Source of the DNA: Ancylothrix sp. D3o
Lineage (GTDB): Bacteria > Cyanobacteriota > Cyanobacteriia > Cyanobacteriales > Oscillatoriaceae
DNA: 64,000 nt
Reading direction: 5' to 3'
NCBI RefSeq assembly: GCF_025370775.1
Contig: NZ_JAMXEX010000002.1
Coordinates: 496,001-560,000 of the forward strand
Shown in pieces: positions 16,362-26,909 of the stretch. The notes beneath the pieces were generated by a model. That model was not told where the DNA came from. It saw nothing but the letters and a program-made list of their open reading frames with translations, and did no database searches. The position numbers and the translations under genes were made by a program. Position 1 is the stretch's first letter. Every line of letters starts with the position of its first letter.

Positions 16362-16853
16362 TTAACGGTTGGCTAACTCAGGGCCAAGTAGTTTTTCGAG
16401 GATCTGGCGACTGAGAGCGTCTACCTGTTGCTCAAGAGCTTGTAGCGCTTCTTGTTTTTGCCGGTCAATGTCTTTTTGGGCTTGTTCACGGATAGCTTGC
16501 GCTTCTCTACCGGCAGATGCAATTTGCTCCGCCGCTACTTTCTGCGCTTCTGCTTCCGCCGCCGCAATAATTGACTGTGCTTGCCGGCGAGCATCGCCTA
16601 ATTGTTGCTCATATTCACGAGTTAACAATTGGGCTTTTTGTAAGCGCTCTTTCGCATCTTTTTGATTGTTGCGGACATAAGAATCCCGCTCATCAATCGC
16701 ATTGCTCAGGGGCTTATAGAAAATCGCGTTTAGAATTGCTGCCAAAAGTAGAAACTGCACCGCCATTAAGGGCAATGTTGCATCTAAATCAAACAGCCCC
16801 CCCGCTTCCTCTTTTGCAGCTTCAACTGCTAATAAAAACGTCCAGTATGTCAT
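16362..16853 (-). CDS. atpF2: ATP synthase F0 subunit b'
   Basis: A 163-residue second stalk subunit (often called atpG in cyanobacteria), found in photosynthetic organisms. An N-terminal membrane helix ([20 protein letters not shown]) is followed by a long Glu/Gln/Ala-rich coiled coil to the end (LLGPELANR). It lies between the c-ring gene (a 196-base gap) and atpF (a 71-base gap). Its order and separateness confirm the cyanobacterial operon type. Confidence 0.95.
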   Translation of the reverse strand: MTYWTFLLAVEAAKEEAGGLFDLDATLPLMAVQFLLLAAILNAIFYKPLSNAIDERDSYVRNNQKDAKERLQKAQLLTREYEQQLGDARRQAQSIIAAAEAEAQKVAAEQIASAGREAQAIREQAQKDIDRQKQEALQALEQQVDALSRQILEKLLGPELANR

Positions 16854-17049
16854 AGCAACGGTTCGCGGCTCTGCTTTCTTAATATGAACCAGTCAAAACT
16901 CACAGAAAACTGCCTAAACCAGACGAAGAATAAATCTTCTTGCTGGGCAGTATCTCATTGAACTGACGAGGGCCGGCTTTTGCCGTATCTAGGTTGTGTA
17001 GCGGCACGTTAAAAACGCACCGTACACATCTCAAGCGTAAGCAAAAACC

Positions 17050-17307
<258 letters not shown>

Positions 17308-17420
17308 CTAAGTACAACTACAAACGAACAAGAAAAAAGTTAAACAAAGAGTCTTGATTTTATGCAATTTGAATGTTTCCACTCAAACTCCCCATCAAAA
17401 CCAAATCAGAGCGCGATTGC

Positions 17421-18173
17421 TTAATCGTGATGCTCTTCACCGCCATGCCCTTCCAAAGCTTCATGGATATAGGCCGCAGCCAGCGTGGCGAAAATTAACG
17501 CCTGAATTGCACTGGTAAACAAACCTAACACCATCACCGGCAAAGGAACAAACAAAGGCACCAGCAGCACCAGCACAGCCACCACTAACTCATCCGCCAA
17601 AATGTTACCAAAAAGACGGAAAGACAGCGATAGCGGCTTGGTAAAATCTTCCAAAATATTGATCGGTAAAAGAATCGGTGTCGGTTGGATATACTTGGCA
17701 AAGTACCCCAAACCCTTCTTGCTAAAACCGGCATAAAAATATGCCAAGGAAGTCAGCAAAGCCAGCGCCACCGTTGTATTAATGTCATTGGTAGGAGCAG
17801 CTAGTTCACCTTCTGGCAAATGAAGCAGCTTCCAGGGAACCAAAGCACCCGACCAGTTCGACACAAAGATGAACAAAAACAAAGTGCCAACAAAAGGTAC
17901 CCAAGGGCGGTACTCTTTCTCGCCTATCTGGTTCTTGGCCAGATCCCTGATAAAGTCCAGGGCATACTCCATAAAGTTTTGCATACCACTCGGCACCCTC
18001 TGGATGTTCCGAGTAGCAGCCAGCGAAGCAATCACCAGCACACCGATCACAAACCACGAAGTCAAAAAGACTTGACCGTGTATTTTGAGACCACCAAGGT
18101 GCCAGTAAAAATGCTGGCCAACTTCCAGTTTGGCGAGGGAAAGCGAGTTAAGGGTGTTTAACACATCCAACAT
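17421..18173 (-). CDS. atpB: ATP synthase F0 subunit a
   Basis: A 250-residue membrane protein (atpI in cyanobacterial usage) forming the proton half-channels beside the c-ring. About five hydrophobic helices are visible. The essential Arg lies in the [17 protein letters not shown] helix, and the last helix has the conserved Gln in [21 protein letters not shown]. The N-terminus [24 protein letters not shown] is typical. The C-terminus is His-rich (GHGGEEHHD). It lies 51 bases downstream of the atp1 gene. Confidence 0.97.
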   Translation of the reverse strand: MLDVLNTLNSLSLAKLEVGQHFYWHLGGLKIHGQVFLTSWFVIGVLVIASLAATRNIQRVPSGMQNFMEYALDFIRDLAKNQIGEKEYRPWVPFVGTLFLFIFVSNWSGALVPWKLLHLPEGELAAPTNDINTTVALALLTSLAYFYAGFSKKGLGYFAKYIQPTPILLPINILEDFTKPLSLSFRLFGNILADELVVAVLVLLVPLFVPLPVMVLGLFTSAIQALIFATLAAAYIHEALEGHGGEEHHD

Positions 18174-18224
18174 ATTGATTCAGGAGGCTTCCCCAGATGC
18201 GAGAAATTCAGCTATCTCGTCTGA

Positions 18225-18671
18225 CTACTTAATGTCAGCCAAGAGTGTTGTCCGCAACACATAAACGATGAGCGCGGCTTTATATGTCAGAAATCCCAAA
18301 AAAATTGGCATTATCTGTAGTTGATTCCATTGAGTTGCTACTACAATCAACCCAATGAATAAAGCCAAACGAGTTTTGCTCAGGCGCTCCTTAGAAACGC
18401 CTATTCGCTCAACGTCCTTCGCCAACATTCTCAAGTAAACCACACCAGTGCACGCCCCGATCAAATAATTAAGGGCAATGTTAACTGAGTAAGCCAACCA
18501 AACAGAGACAAAAATTATCCCCGTTAATGCAATCGTCCCCCACAGCAAATCTTGCTGTAGTTTATAAAACTCTTGCATTGAGCCAGTTGGTTCTGATGCG
18601 GCAGAACCAGACGGGGAAGTTTCTTCCGCCGTAGACGTGGGTTCGTGAGAGTCGTTTTGTGGCAAGTTCAC
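18225..18671 (-). CDS. atp1: ATP synthase accessory protein I
   Basis: A small membrane protein of about 148 residues, the first gene of the operon. It has a disordered N-terminus rich in Ser, Thr and Glu, then helices around [59 protein letters not shown] and [20 protein letters not shown]. AtpI-type proteins assist assembly of the c-ring. The start is uncertain: a TTG at 18674, a GTG at 18671, or an internal ATG at 18578 are possible, and none has a strong ribosome-binding site. The operon promoter should lie between 18675 and 18830. Confidence 0.88.
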   Translation of the reverse strand: MNLPQNDSHEPTSTAEETSPSGSAASEPTGSMQEFYKLQQDLLWGTIALTGIIFVSVWLAYSVNIALNYLIGACTGVVYLRMLAKDVERIGVSKERLSKTRLALFIGLIVVATQWNQLQIMPIFLGFLTYKAALIVYVLRTTLLADIK

Positions 18672-18832
18672 CAAAATAAGCTTGGATATTCAGGCCACCG
18701 CAATCATATCACGGTGGGGTACACAATTCTTAAAAAAAAATGTATTGGTCAAAAGTCATTTGCCCTGTGACTAAGATCCCCCCAAACCCCCCTTAACAAG
18801 GGACGACTTGTGCATTTTGACCTTTAACCAAT

Positions 18833-19663
18833 TCAATCTTGCTGGTGTGAAAACTTATAGGCACCAACCGCCGCAAGTCCTATCGCCACCACCAAAAGCA
18901 CCGGCACACTGTACCAAGGAAACTTAGACATCGGCAAATACGCCGCCGCCCGCAACCCAATACTCGTATAAGTCAACGGCATTAAATAGACAACCGGCTT
19001 AAACGCCGCCGGCAATGTCGCGGGATCAAAAAACGTCGCCCCCAAAAACGACATCGGTACAATCAAGAAATTATTCGCCAAACCCACACTCTCCAACGAC
19101 TTCACACTCAACCCCAAAATCACCCCCAAACCGGCAAACACAGCACAATTTAGGATCAGCATCAGCAAAAACAATGGATTGAGGAACGCCCAAACTTTGC
19201 CGGTGAAAACAATCGCCACCAAAATCACCGAACCCGAAGTCATCAAACCCCGGACAATACCCGCAATCATCTTGCCAAAATACAACGCCAGCGGATGCAC
19301 CGGCACCAATAACATCTCCTCAAATGTCTTACTAAACAGCCGGTCGCCACAAATCGAAAACGTCGTCCCCCCAAAACTAATCGCCATCGAAGACAACGCC
19401 ACCATCCCCGGCAACATAAACTCTAAATAACTGCCATAATCACTGCTGATCCCAGCCCCCGGTTTGACAGAACTACCCAACCCCAAACCAAAAGCCAGAA
19501 TATAAATAAGTGGAGAAACTAACCCAGACGCAGCCACCTGAGCAATACGCACCCGCAACTCTAGCCAATCTCCCCAAAATACCGTCAGGCTATCCGCCCA
19601 AAGAGTTTTAAGTACAGAAGGCGTAGAGACTTTGTTTGTTTTTAGCCAAATATCAGAGTTCAC
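18833..19663 (-). CDS. ABC-2 type transporter permease
   Basis: About 276 residues from a GTG at 19663. The frame is open to 19885, but the upstream part encodes the dispersed CGCAGATGAA repeat (peptide FICVYLRLK) and overlaps the response regulator gene, so I reject it. The protein has about six membrane segments (SPLIYILAFGLGLG; MLPGMVALSSMAISFGG; SGSVILVAIVF; LFLLMLILNCAVFAGLGVIL; VPVLLVVAIGLAAVGAY) and the ABC-2 features of NodJ/drug-exporter permeases (VPVHPLALYFGKMIAG). The ATPase partner is not adjacent. The substrate is unknown. Confidence 0.85.
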   Translation of the reverse strand: MNSDIWLKTNKVSTPSVLKTLWADSLTVFWGDWLELRVRIAQVAASGLVSPLIYILAFGLGLGSSVKPGAGISSDYGSYLEFMLPGMVALSSMAISFGGTTFSICGDRLFSKTFEEMLLVPVHPLALYFGKMIAGIVRGLMTSGSVILVAIVFTGKVWAFLNPLFLLMLILNCAVFAGLGVILGLSVKSLESVGLANNFLIVPMSFLGATFFDPATLPAAFKPVVYLMPLTYTSIGLRAAAYLPMSKFPWYSVPVLLVVAIGLAAVGAYKFSHQQD

Positions 19664-19766
19664 AATTGCCAAAATGTCAATGGTTTTATTGTTATTTTTA
19701 CATTTGTTTGCATTTTTTTCAACTAATAACAAACTCGATTTTTCCTTAGTTTGTAGGTCAGGGGCA

Positions 19767-19814
19767 TTTTTTAACCGCAGATAAACGCAGATGAACGCAG
19801 ATGAACGTGGATAT
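19767..19814. repeat. dispersed repeat, CGCAGATGAA units
   Basis: TTAACCGCAGATAAACGCAGATGAACGCAGATGAACG lies between the response regulator stop and the permease start, and is the same element as at 683-719 and, inverted, at 57267-57296. It artificially extends the permease reading frame. Confidence 0.75.
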
Positions 19815-19820
19815 TTTTGT

Positions 19821-20492
19821 TTAATTTTCTTGGCGTAATAAAGGCAGAAAAGCATTAGCAAAAACGGCAGCTTGAGTGCGATCACGCAAATTTAACTGGC
19901 TCAAAATACTGGTAATATGATTTTTGACCGTTCGTTCCGAAAGATAAAGGGCTTGTGCAATTTCTCGATTATTAGCTCCAGTAGCAATTAAACATAAAAC
20001 TTCTCGTTCTCTAGCCGTTAACCCTGCTAATTCTGGAGGTAAATGTGTAGGCATAGTTTGCACAGAAACCGCAGGTGTTATCGCTTTTTCTAACAAACCC
20101 GGCCCCATTTGAGTATAACCTTTATGAACTGCTCGAATCGCCGCCGCCAAATCATCGGAATGGGTATCTTTTAACAAATAACCTCTCGCCCCTAAACGCA
20201 TCGCCTTAGATACATATTCATCATCATCAAACGTTGTCAAAACTAACACTTTTGAATCACTAAAATTCTGACAAATTATCCGAGTTGCAGCCACCCCATC
20301 CATCACCGGCATTCGCACATCCATCAAAACTACATCAGGATGCAACGCTTCCACCATCGCCACCGCCTGCTGACCATTTTCTGCTTCCCCCACTACTTCT
20401 AAATCAGGTTTTGCCTCTAAAAGACTCCGCAAGCCTTGACGAATAATTCTTTGATCATCCACCAACAATAAACGAATTTTAACATCAGTCAT
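19821..20492 (-). CDS. NarL/FixJ-family response regulator
   Basis: A 223-residue regulator from ATG 20492, which overlaps the kinase stop as ATGA, so the pair is translationally coupled. The receiver domain (residues 5-122) has the acidic pair D12-D13, phospho-acceptor Asp58 ([13 protein letters not shown]), Thr in VLTTFDD and Lys in YLLKDT. The C-terminal LuxR helix-turn-helix reads [20 protein letters not shown] and continues [15 protein letters not shown]. It is a DNA-binding transcription factor controlled by the upstream histidine kinase. Its targets are not evident. Confidence 0.93.
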   Translation of the reverse strand: MTDVKIRLLLVDDQRIIRQGLRSLLEAKPDLEVVGEAENGQQAVAMVEALHPDVVLMDVRMPVMDGVAATRIICQNFSDSKVLVLTTFDDDEYVSKAMRLGARGYLLKDTHSDDLAAAIRAVHKGYTQMGPGLLEKAITPAVSVQTMPTHLPPELAGLTAREREVLCLIATGANNREIAQALYLSERTVKNHITSILSQLNLRDRTQAAVFANAFLPLLRQEN

Positions 20493-21736
20493 AAGCCCAG
20501 CCTCGGTAACGGAATTGACACACGAATGCAGCAACCTTTCCCACTTTCACTTGTCAGAAAAAACTTTCCTGTCAGCGCCGTTGTTCGTTCCCGCATTCCT
20601 TGGAGTCCAAACCCTGTAGAATTTACGTTTGGATCGAACCCTTTACCATTATCCTCAATTTGCAGAAAAATCGCTTCTGCGGTATTGTGCAGATCAATTC
20701 TGACAAAAGTTGCATCGCTGTGTTTATAAATGTTTGTCAGTGACTCTTGCACAATTCGATAAAGCGCCGTGCTAATTTCCGTAGGAATTGGCTGGGATAA
20801 TTTGATGGTACACTCAGGCTCAATGTTGGTGTTATTGCGAAACTCAGACACAGCTTTAGTAATTGCTACGTCCAGAGATTGCCCTTGTAAAGGATTAGAT
20901 CGCAACGTTGAAATTGACCGGCGTACTTCTTTTAAAGCTGTAGATCCTAACTGTTTGGCTTCTCGTAAAAACGCTTCACTTTTCTCAGCATTTGGCGGCA
21001 AAAATAAAAGCGCATTTTCTAACTGAATACTCTGCGCCGTCAGTGCGTGTCCCAAAGCATCATGGATTTCGCGGGCAATGCGATTACGTTCTTGTAGTGT
21101 TGCTTGGTCTTCAATTCGTAAGGCATATTGACGTAATTGATCATTAGCTTTCAGCAATTTTTCTCGACTTTCGCGTTCTGCCAATAAAGCATTTACTAAT
21201 AACAACATAAATAAAAGCGTCAGCCCAAAGGTGACAACTGTATTTAATTTCAACGTCAAAATTGTGTTAGCTATCGACTCTGGGATGGGAATAGGTCTGT
21301 GGTGTGGGCGTGGCGATGCTGTTAAACCGAAAAACTGCATCAACAAAAAAGCAATAAATACTAGAGAGGTGACAATCAAACGACCGGCTTGCTGAAACAT
21401 TAGACAAGCGCGAATTACAATAATAAGACCTAACATCGGAAAAAATCCAGTCCGATGATCCAACCAAAAATTTAGAAATAATAAGCCAAATTCTAGGAGA
21501 GTATAACCTAATTTGTCAGAGAATTTTTGAACCGGCAACTTCAGCCCCATCAAACCGAAACCGATTAAACACAACATTGAGAACCCTAGCGACGCTGGAT
21601 TAATGCCAAATCGGGCCGGTCGAATTTGCAAAAGCAACATAATGCCCAACAAAATCCATTCCAGATAAAGAATAAGCCGAAACGAGTGGCTTTTAAGAAT
21701 TGATGGGTGAGGCACCATAGATGAATGACTGTACAT
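20489..21736 (-). CDS. NarL-type sensor histidine kinase (HisKA_3)
   Basis: A 415-residue kinase. About six membrane helices occupy residues 20-185 with only short loops, so it probably senses something in or near the membrane. A short coiled coil follows, then the HisKA_3 box [12 protein letters not shown] with His225, and the ATPase domain with N-box [16 protein letters not shown] and G-box DNGKGFDP. It is coupled by a 4-base overlap to its response regulator. The arrangement resembles DesK/LiaS-like membrane sensors. The signal is unknown. Confidence 0.92.
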   Translation of the reverse strand: MYSHSSMVPHPSILKSHSFRLILYLEWILLGIMLLLQIRPARFGINPASLGFSMLCLIGFGLMGLKLPVQKFSDKLGYTLLEFGLLFLNFWLDHRTGFFPMLGLIIVIRACLMFQQAGRLIVTSLVFIAFLLMQFFGLTASPRPHHRPIPIPESIANTILTLKLNTVVTFGLTLLFMLLLVNALLAERESREKLLKANDQLRQYALRIEDQATLQERNRIAREIHDALGHALTAQSIQLENALLFLPPNAEKSEAFLREAKQLGSTALKEVRRSISTLRSNPLQGQSLDVAITKAVSEFRNNTNIEPECTIKLSQPIPTEISTALYRIVQESLTNIYKHSDATFVRIDLHNTAEAIFLQIEDNGKGFDPNVNSTGFGLQGMRERTTALTGKFFLTSESGKGCCIRVSIPLPRLGL

Positions 21737-21848
21737 AAGAGGTTACGGGGAAACAGTTTGAGCGTTTGTGCAGAATTTGAAAAAAAAGAGGCCGCAGTAG
21801 TTAAGATGATTCTAGTTCTACTTTATTTCACCTTTGAAAATGACAGAC

Positions 21849-21887
21849 TAGGACTTTAATCCTAATCACTTTAGGACTAAAGTCCTA
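21849..21887. repeat. TAGGACTTTA palindromic repeat
   Basis: TAGGACTTTA (21849-21858) pairs with TAAAGTCCTA (21878-21887), with further ATCCTA/TAGGA pairing inside. It is a small dispersed-repeat-like hairpin in the divergent promoter region between the kinase and the LTXXQ gene. Confidence 0.65.
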
Positions 21888-21991
21888 TATCAAGTTAGGA
21901 AATTTGATCCTTATCGAAGAGCAAAGCCAGTGTCTAAAATGGGAACATCGAACCACTGAAAAGTTCGCTTTTTAGTTTCTCTCCTACTGGT

Positions 21992-22477
21992 ATGAAACCT
22001 ATTTTCTCTATGAAGTCAATTAAACTTTTGCCTCTGCTAGCCGGCGCTTTTTCTCTGAGTTTATCCCTTGCTCATATTCCGGCGGCATTGTCACAATCAA
22101 ATATGCCACCGGCGCCTCCTGCTGCCGGGGGTGAACGAAATACAAAACAGCGGCAAAACCGGCTCAATTTAACGCCAGAACAGCAAGAACAAATGCAGCG
22201 CATTAAAGAATCACAGCGTCAGCAGATGGAAAATATTTTGACATCTGAACAAAAAGCACGCTTAGAAACTGCTCGCGCCAACCGAGAAAACCCCCGTCGA
22301 GTTTTTCAGTCACTCAATCTCTCGGAAGAACAAAAAGCGAGAATGAAGCAAGTACACGAAGCTTCGAGTCAGCAAATGGCGGCAATTTTAACTCCCGAAC
22401 AGCGGCAACAAATGGAACAACACCGGCAACAACACCAGCAAAATGGCCCCAAAGGACAACGCAATAAAGCCCGGTAA
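21992..22477 (+). CDS. Spy/CpxP-like LTXXQ periplasmic protein
   Basis: A 161-residue secreted protein: a signal peptide (KLLPLLAGAFSLSLSLAHIP, then AALSQS), then a Gln/Arg-rich helical body with LTXXQ-type motifs in tandem (LTPEQQEQMQRI; LTSEQKARL; LSEEQKARMKQV; LTPEQRQQMEQH). Spy/CpxP proteins are envelope-stress chaperones or regulators of metal and envelope responses. The C-terminus is a low-complexity His/Gln tail. ATG 21992 is used, although an in-frame ATG at 22010 is equally possible. The gene is divergent from the membrane histidine kinase, so a stress-response link is conceivable but only inferred. Confidence 0.8.
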   Translation: MKPIFSMKSIKLLPLLAGAFSLSLSLAHIPAALSQSNMPPAPPAAGGERNTKQRQNRLNLTPEQQEQMQRIKESQRQQMENILTSEQKARLETARANRENPRRVFQSLNLSEEQKARMKQVHEASSQQMAAILTPEQRQQMEQHRQQHQQNGPKGQRNKAR

Positions 22478-22848
22478 TTAACAAATTGTAGTCTATGAGA
22501 TGCACAGATACGAACCCTCCCCAAAAATCGGATCTGTGCGCTCATATAAACTCACTCACAAGCAATTAATCAAATTGTCACCCAGATTGTTGATTTATTG
22601 CTTTTTTGGCAAGGCTCACGAGGGGTAATGCTTGTAACTTCTACCCTGCCCTAAGAGTGGATATTGCCTAGGTTTATATACAAAATTGCTAAGTTAAAAA
22701 TGTTAATTTTGCTGCAAATTCCATAACTCCAAAAATCCATAACTCCCGCGTCTGTACTTGTCTTATAGAAGAGAAAGTTAGTCGCGCGAAAAAATCTAAC
22801 TTTTCCTCATCTAAAAAACTAAAGTTTATTATACTTTTTTATTAAATT
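22478..22848. other. spacer with hairpins, no gene seen
   Basis: A hairpin GCACAGAT...ATCTGTGC (22502-22509 with 22532-22539, extended by CGA/TCG) follows the LTXXQ gene and may terminate it. A second hairpin, AAAGTTAG/CTAACTTT, lies around 22785-22812. I see no ORF in the remaining AT-rich sequence. Confidence 0.5.
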
Positions 22849-23568
22849 TCACGTTAGCCAAAAGGCATGAGTAATATCTAAAGGGCTAGAAATCCATAAA
22901 TCATAACGAGTCTGAGACGTGCCGGTTTCTAAATTTTTAATAAAAGGCTTAGCCGTCCAAACTTGACAACTACAACGAGGCTTAGGATCGACAATTTCAA
23001 AACCCCCCTGCACCGGCTCAAGGTGAAAAAACTCGATATGCCAGTGGGCCGGTTCAACCGCAATATGGTTAGGAGAAACTTTCTTTTCATCCTGAATTAA
23101 CTTACTAGCCGTTGGGAAAAAATCAATATCTAACAAATAAGAATCAAACCCCTGCTTTGCCGCAAACTCCAGAACCTTTTCCCAATCAAAAATCAACTCT
23201 TGATCGCCATCACAACTACTGCCATTATGAAAACAACAAGCCCCAAATAACCAAACCAACTTTTCTAAAATCGACTCTACACGCAAGCGATCCCGATTCA
23301 ACAAATCCACATCTTCCGGCAACAAAAAACGCCCAGGAACACACCACCAATACTCCCAACAAACCAAATGATCAAAAGGGATAATCCGCTTAACTACCCC
23401 TGGAATACGTTCGCGGCGTTGGATAGCCTGAATTTCAGCCGAATTAGCCTCCTTATAACTGGGAATAGACAACTCAAGATTTTGAGCCAAAGGATGCTTC
23501 AAAGCCACCAACTTATCAGCCGGAATAAAAGAACAAGCCTCTAAAGGAGAAAAATCCACCTCAAACAT
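22849..23568 (-). CDS. protein of unknown function
   Basis: A 239-residue soluble protein starting at ATG 23568, with GGAGG 9 bases upstream; the frame is open to 23583. It is rich in Trp, Cys and aromatic residues (CWEYWWCVPGRFLLP; FGACCFHNGSSCDGD; PAHWHIEFFHLEP; KPRCSCQVW). The His and Cys clusters could bind metal, but no known motif is evident. No signal peptide or membrane segment. I do not recognise the family. It appears to be transcribed alone. Confidence 0.65.
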   Translation of the reverse strand: MFEVDFSPLEACSFIPADKLVALKHPLAQNLELSIPSYKEANSAEIQAIQRRERIPGVVKRIIPFDHLVCWEYWWCVPGRFLLPEDVDLLNRDRLRVESILEKLVWLFGACCFHNGSSCDGDQELIFDWEKVLEFAAKQGFDSYLLDIDFFPTASKLIQDEKKVSPNHIAVEPAHWHIEFFHLEPVQGGFEIVDPKPRCSCQVWTAKPFIKNLETGTSQTRYDLWISSPLDITHAFWLT

Positions 23569-23748
23569 AACCAAACCCTCCAAAACAAACTACCTATAAC
23601 TATAAAACGCCAACCGAAACCGCCAAACCTGCCCTAAAGAAACTTAAACATTTATTCATAATCCCCCTTTACACCTGTGGGTACTTAGTTCTTAGTTGCT
23701 TTTTAACCTGATCTTAAAAAACATTTAACGCTAACCAACTCCCGAAAC

Positions 23749-26118
23749 CTACCACTGGAACTTAGACAAAAATAAAGAACGAGCCTTTTCAGAATCCACC
23801 GGCCTAGAAAACAAATATCCCTGACCAAACTCACACCCCAGCGACCGCAAAATCGCCAATTGTTCCGCCGTTTCCACCCCCTCAGCAACAACATTCATCC
23901 CCAAATTGTGAGCCAAATTAATACAAGTCCTAACAATCTCAACTTCCGCTAACGCAGCATCACTAACAACCATAGAACCCCCGGAATTTTTTTTCTTTTC
24001 CAAGCTCATCCTGCCAACAAAAGACTTATCAATTTTCAAAGTATCAATCGGCAAACGTTGCAACCGGCTCAAAGAAGAATAACCAGTGCCAAAATCATCA
24101 ATACACAACTGTATGTCACGTTTTTTTAATTGCAAAAGTAAATTAGTTGCCGGTTCGGCAGCTTCCATAATCACGGTTTCGGTAATTTCCAACTTTAAAC
24201 TACTCGGAGCAATGGCAGTAGACTCTAAAATTTCATCAATTTGAGCAATCAAACCAGGTTGAGCAAACTGCACCCCAGAAAGATTAACACTCATCGTCAA
24301 TGGCATTATTTCCCCAGGCAAATGTTTAGCCATTAACAATTGCCATTCGTGCAACTGCCGGCACGCCTCGCGCATTACCCAAGCACCCAAAGGAATAATC
24401 AAACCCGTATCTTCTGCAACAGAAATAAACTCCAAAGGAGAAATAAAACCCCGTTCTGGATGTTGCCAACGCACCAACGCTTCAAAACCTGTAATACTTC
24501 CGGTAGCCAGAGAAACCACCGGCTGATAATGTAAGCGAAGTTCCTGACGCTCTAGCGCTCGGCGCAAATCAGTTTCTAACTGCAATAAATTAATTGCCCG
24601 CGTGTGCATCGAAGTTTCAAACTCTTCGGAACGCGCCCCACCTAATTTTTTAGCATGGTGCATTGCCGTATCCGCCGCCCGCAGAAAATCTTCTGGTTGC
24701 TCGAAACCTAAACTACTTGGAGCAATGCCAATACTCGCTGTACTAAACAATTCACATTCGTGGAGATGAAAAGGCAAGCGTAACTCTTGATGCAGACGCT
24801 GTGCAATATCTCTAGCTTCTTGCCAATCGCCTAAATCTGATAACAAAATTGCAAATTCATCCGCACCTAAACGAGCAATCATATCTTTAGGACTTAAACA
24901 AGTACCAATGCGGCGAGCCGTCGCAATCAAAAGCTGATCGGCAACCAAATGACCAAAGCTATATTTAACTACTTGATAGCGGTCAAGATCCAATAACAAA
25001 ACAGCAAATAAACGATTGTTTGAGCGTTTAGCTTGACGAATAGAACGTCCCAAACAATTCAAAAACCAAGCCCGATTAGGCAGGCCGGTGAGAGAATCAT
25101 AAAAAGCGTGATAGAGCAATTGATCTTCGGCTTGTTTCCGTTCGGTGATATCGTGAATAACTGCTAAATGTAGGCCGGTGAGCAGGTTGGCGGTGGCTGA
25201 ATATTCCACATCACGAGTGCTACCATTTGGCAGTAACATCCGCAGTTCGCCGGTGACTTGACCTTTTTCTAGTAACGTTTGCCAAGTTTGGGAAAAATTG
25301 CTGTTTGTAACTAAAAAATCTTTCATTTGGCGCGAGAGCAATTCTGCTTTCGTGAGGCCAAAAAAGCTCTGCGCGGCTTGATTGACTTCCATAAATTGTC
25401 CGCTGTCATTCACAATCACCATTGCATCGAGGGCTCCATTAAAAACTGCCCTGAGTTGGCGTTCTGAGGCTCGCAAAGCCGCCTCAGCACCAATATGCCA
25501 CCGGCGTCTTTCCGCAGATCGCAATTCCCGCTCAATCACCGGCACCAGCCGAGCCAAATTATCCAGCGTCACATAGTCATCTGCACCGGCTTTCATCGCC
25601 GCCAGTGCCAACGGCTCACGCTGGGGATCACAGACAATAATAAATGGTTGTTGTTGATCCTTTTTTTGAACCAACGCCAACGCTTCTAGGATGCAGAATT
25701 CTGGCAAACAATCTACTGCCAAAATGACATCCCAAACACCAGACTCCAGCATGGCGCTCATTTGGTTCGCCGTTGCCACGCAAGAGAACCTTAACTCGTA
25801 ACCCTCGCGCTGCAACTCGCGTACCAGCAATAAGGCATCTTCTTCAGAATCTTGGACAATTAAAACTTGCAGCGATGATTGCACGCAGTTTTCCTCCAAT
25901 AGGACTTTGCTGGGTTCAACAAAGCAGTCCCTACAGTAAGTGGTTATCGTTTCAATTTTCCTTGTTAGGGGCTTGTAATGATTCTGACACTCACCCACAG
26001 TAGACAAAGATAACTGTTCTGGAGATGCTTGCCGGTCGCTTCCGCTTCGACTGGCATTTCGGAGGCCAGTTATCTGTGAGGAACCGTATAGATTTACACC
26101 CGATAAGTCCAAATTCAT
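23749..26118 (-). CDS. receiver-PAS-GGDEF-EAL protein, predicted c-di-GMP phosphodiesterase
   Basis: A 789-residue protein. Residues 1-82 are unassigned. Residues 83-205 are a receiver-like domain in which the phospho-acceptor position is Val135 (next to Asp136), with Cys and Leu at the usual Ser/Thr and Lys sites. A PAS domain follows (about 215-330). The GGDEF domain reads GADEF at 418-422, and the substrate-binding Asn-Asp pair is Lys385-Tyr386, so cyclase activity is unlikely. The EAL domain (about 530-780) is intact: EAL at 546-548, SVNLS, ITETVIM, IDDFGTGYSSL, LKIDKSFV, VAEGVET. It most likely hydrolyses c-di-GMP. It is the third gene of a signalling block with 26243-26689 and 26910-30581. 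Confidence 0.9.
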   Translation of the reverse strand: MNLDLSGVNLYGSSQITGLRNASRSGSDRQASPEQLSLSTVGECQNHYKPLTRKIETITTYCRDCFVEPSKVLLEENCVQSSLQVLIVQDSEEDALLLVRELQREGYELRFSCVATANQMSAMLESGVWDVILAVDCLPEFCILEALALVQKKDQQQPFIIVCDPQREPLALAAMKAGADDYVTLDNLARLVPVIERELRSAERRRWHIGAEAALRASERQLRAVFNGALDAMVIVNDSGQFMEVNQAAQSFFGLTKAELLSRQMKDFLVTNSNFSQTWQTLLEKGQVTGELRMLLPNGSTRDVEYSATANLLTGLHLAVIHDITERKQAEDQLLYHAFYDSLTGLPNRAWFLNCLGRSIRQAKRSNNRLFAVLLLDLDRYQVVKYSFGHLVADQLLIATARRIGTCLSPKDMIARLGADEFAILLSDLGDWQEARDIAQRLHQELRLPFHLHECELFSTASIGIAPSSLGFEQPEDFLRAADTAMHHAKKLGGARSEEFETSMHTRAINLLQLETDLRRALERQELRLHYQPVVSLATGSITGFEALVRWQHPERGFISPLEFISVAEDTGLIIPLGAWVMREACRQLHEWQLLMAKHLPGEIMPLTMSVNLSGVQFAQPGLIAQIDEILESTAIAPSSLKLEITETVIMEAAEPATNLLLQLKKRDIQLCIDDFGTGYSSLSRLQRLPIDTLKIDKSFVGRMSLEKKKNSGGSMVVSDAALAEVEIVRTCINLAHNLGMNVVAEGVETAEQLAILRSLGCEFGQGYLFSRPVDSEKARSLFLSKFQW

Positions 26119-26242
26119 CGCGTTTTATTCCTGTTTAATGGCAGCGCCAGAGCAAACCTTGTTTCTGTGCCTGCTCTCACTGTCCACTCTTATTGTGCCA
26201 TCGCCTGCCAGTACCGACAGCCCTTGATATGTTGAAGCTGCA

Positions 26243-26689
26243 TCATAATATCAACACTGGTGGAGTTTGATTGACTTGTAACCAATACACAGCCAACTGT
26301 TGCACCAATAAGGCAAATTCGCTAAATTCAACTGGTTTGCGAACATAGCTGTTTGCACCCACACCATAATTTTTTACAATCTCTTCCTGCTGATTTGATG
26401 CCGTCAGCATCACCACCGGCACTAATTTTGTACGTTGGTTTTCACGCAGACGACGCAATACTTCTAAGCCGTCCATTTTCGGAAGGTTTAAATCCAGCCA
26501 GATGACTTTAGGCATAATTCTCAAATCACGTCCGCTATAAATGCCGGTTCCAAACAAATAATCCAGCGCTTCCACTGGGTCATTCATTACAATAATTTCA
26601 TGGGGAATATTTCCTTTTTTCAAGGCTCTCTTTATTAATTCTTCTTCATCTAAATTATCTTCTACTAACAAAATAATTTTCTTCTCCAT
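26243..26689 (-). CDS. Rcp1-like single-domain response regulator
   Basis: A 148-residue stand-alone receiver of the type that partners cyanobacterial phytochrome-like kinases. Acidic residues E10-D11 (LLVEDNLDEEELIKRAL), phospho-acceptor Asp66 (VIWLDLNLPKMDG), Thr in VVMLTASN and Lys in YVRKPVEF are all present. The gene lies 220 bases downstream of the 1223-residue sensor kinase and 124 bases upstream of the EAL protein, all on the same strand. It is the only member of this block with an intact phosphotransfer residue. Confidence 0.92.
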   Translation of the reverse strand: MEKKIILLVEDNLDEEELIKRALKKGNIPHEIIVMNDPVEALDYLFGTGIYSGRDLRIMPKVIWLDLNLPKMDGLEVLRRLRENQRTKLVPVVMLTASNQQEEIVKNYGVGANSYVRKPVEFSEFALLVQQLAVYWLQVNQTPPVLIL

Positions 26690-26909
26690 CTTTCCTTCAA
26701 CATTTTTGATAAGTTTGGTGAGAATTGGTTGTTCACTACCCTCTCATTTTTTTATTGTGTAAAGTTTTATCCTAATTTTTTTGCTTCCCTAGTTTGAGAA
26801 TTGCTGAAATTGAACGGTATTAATCAGGGTTTTATGTTGCTCACTTTAGGCAAATTAGTGTGAAATTAATTGTTTTCAAAAGGCGCTCACTCCTGATTTT
26901 TGAAGGGTT

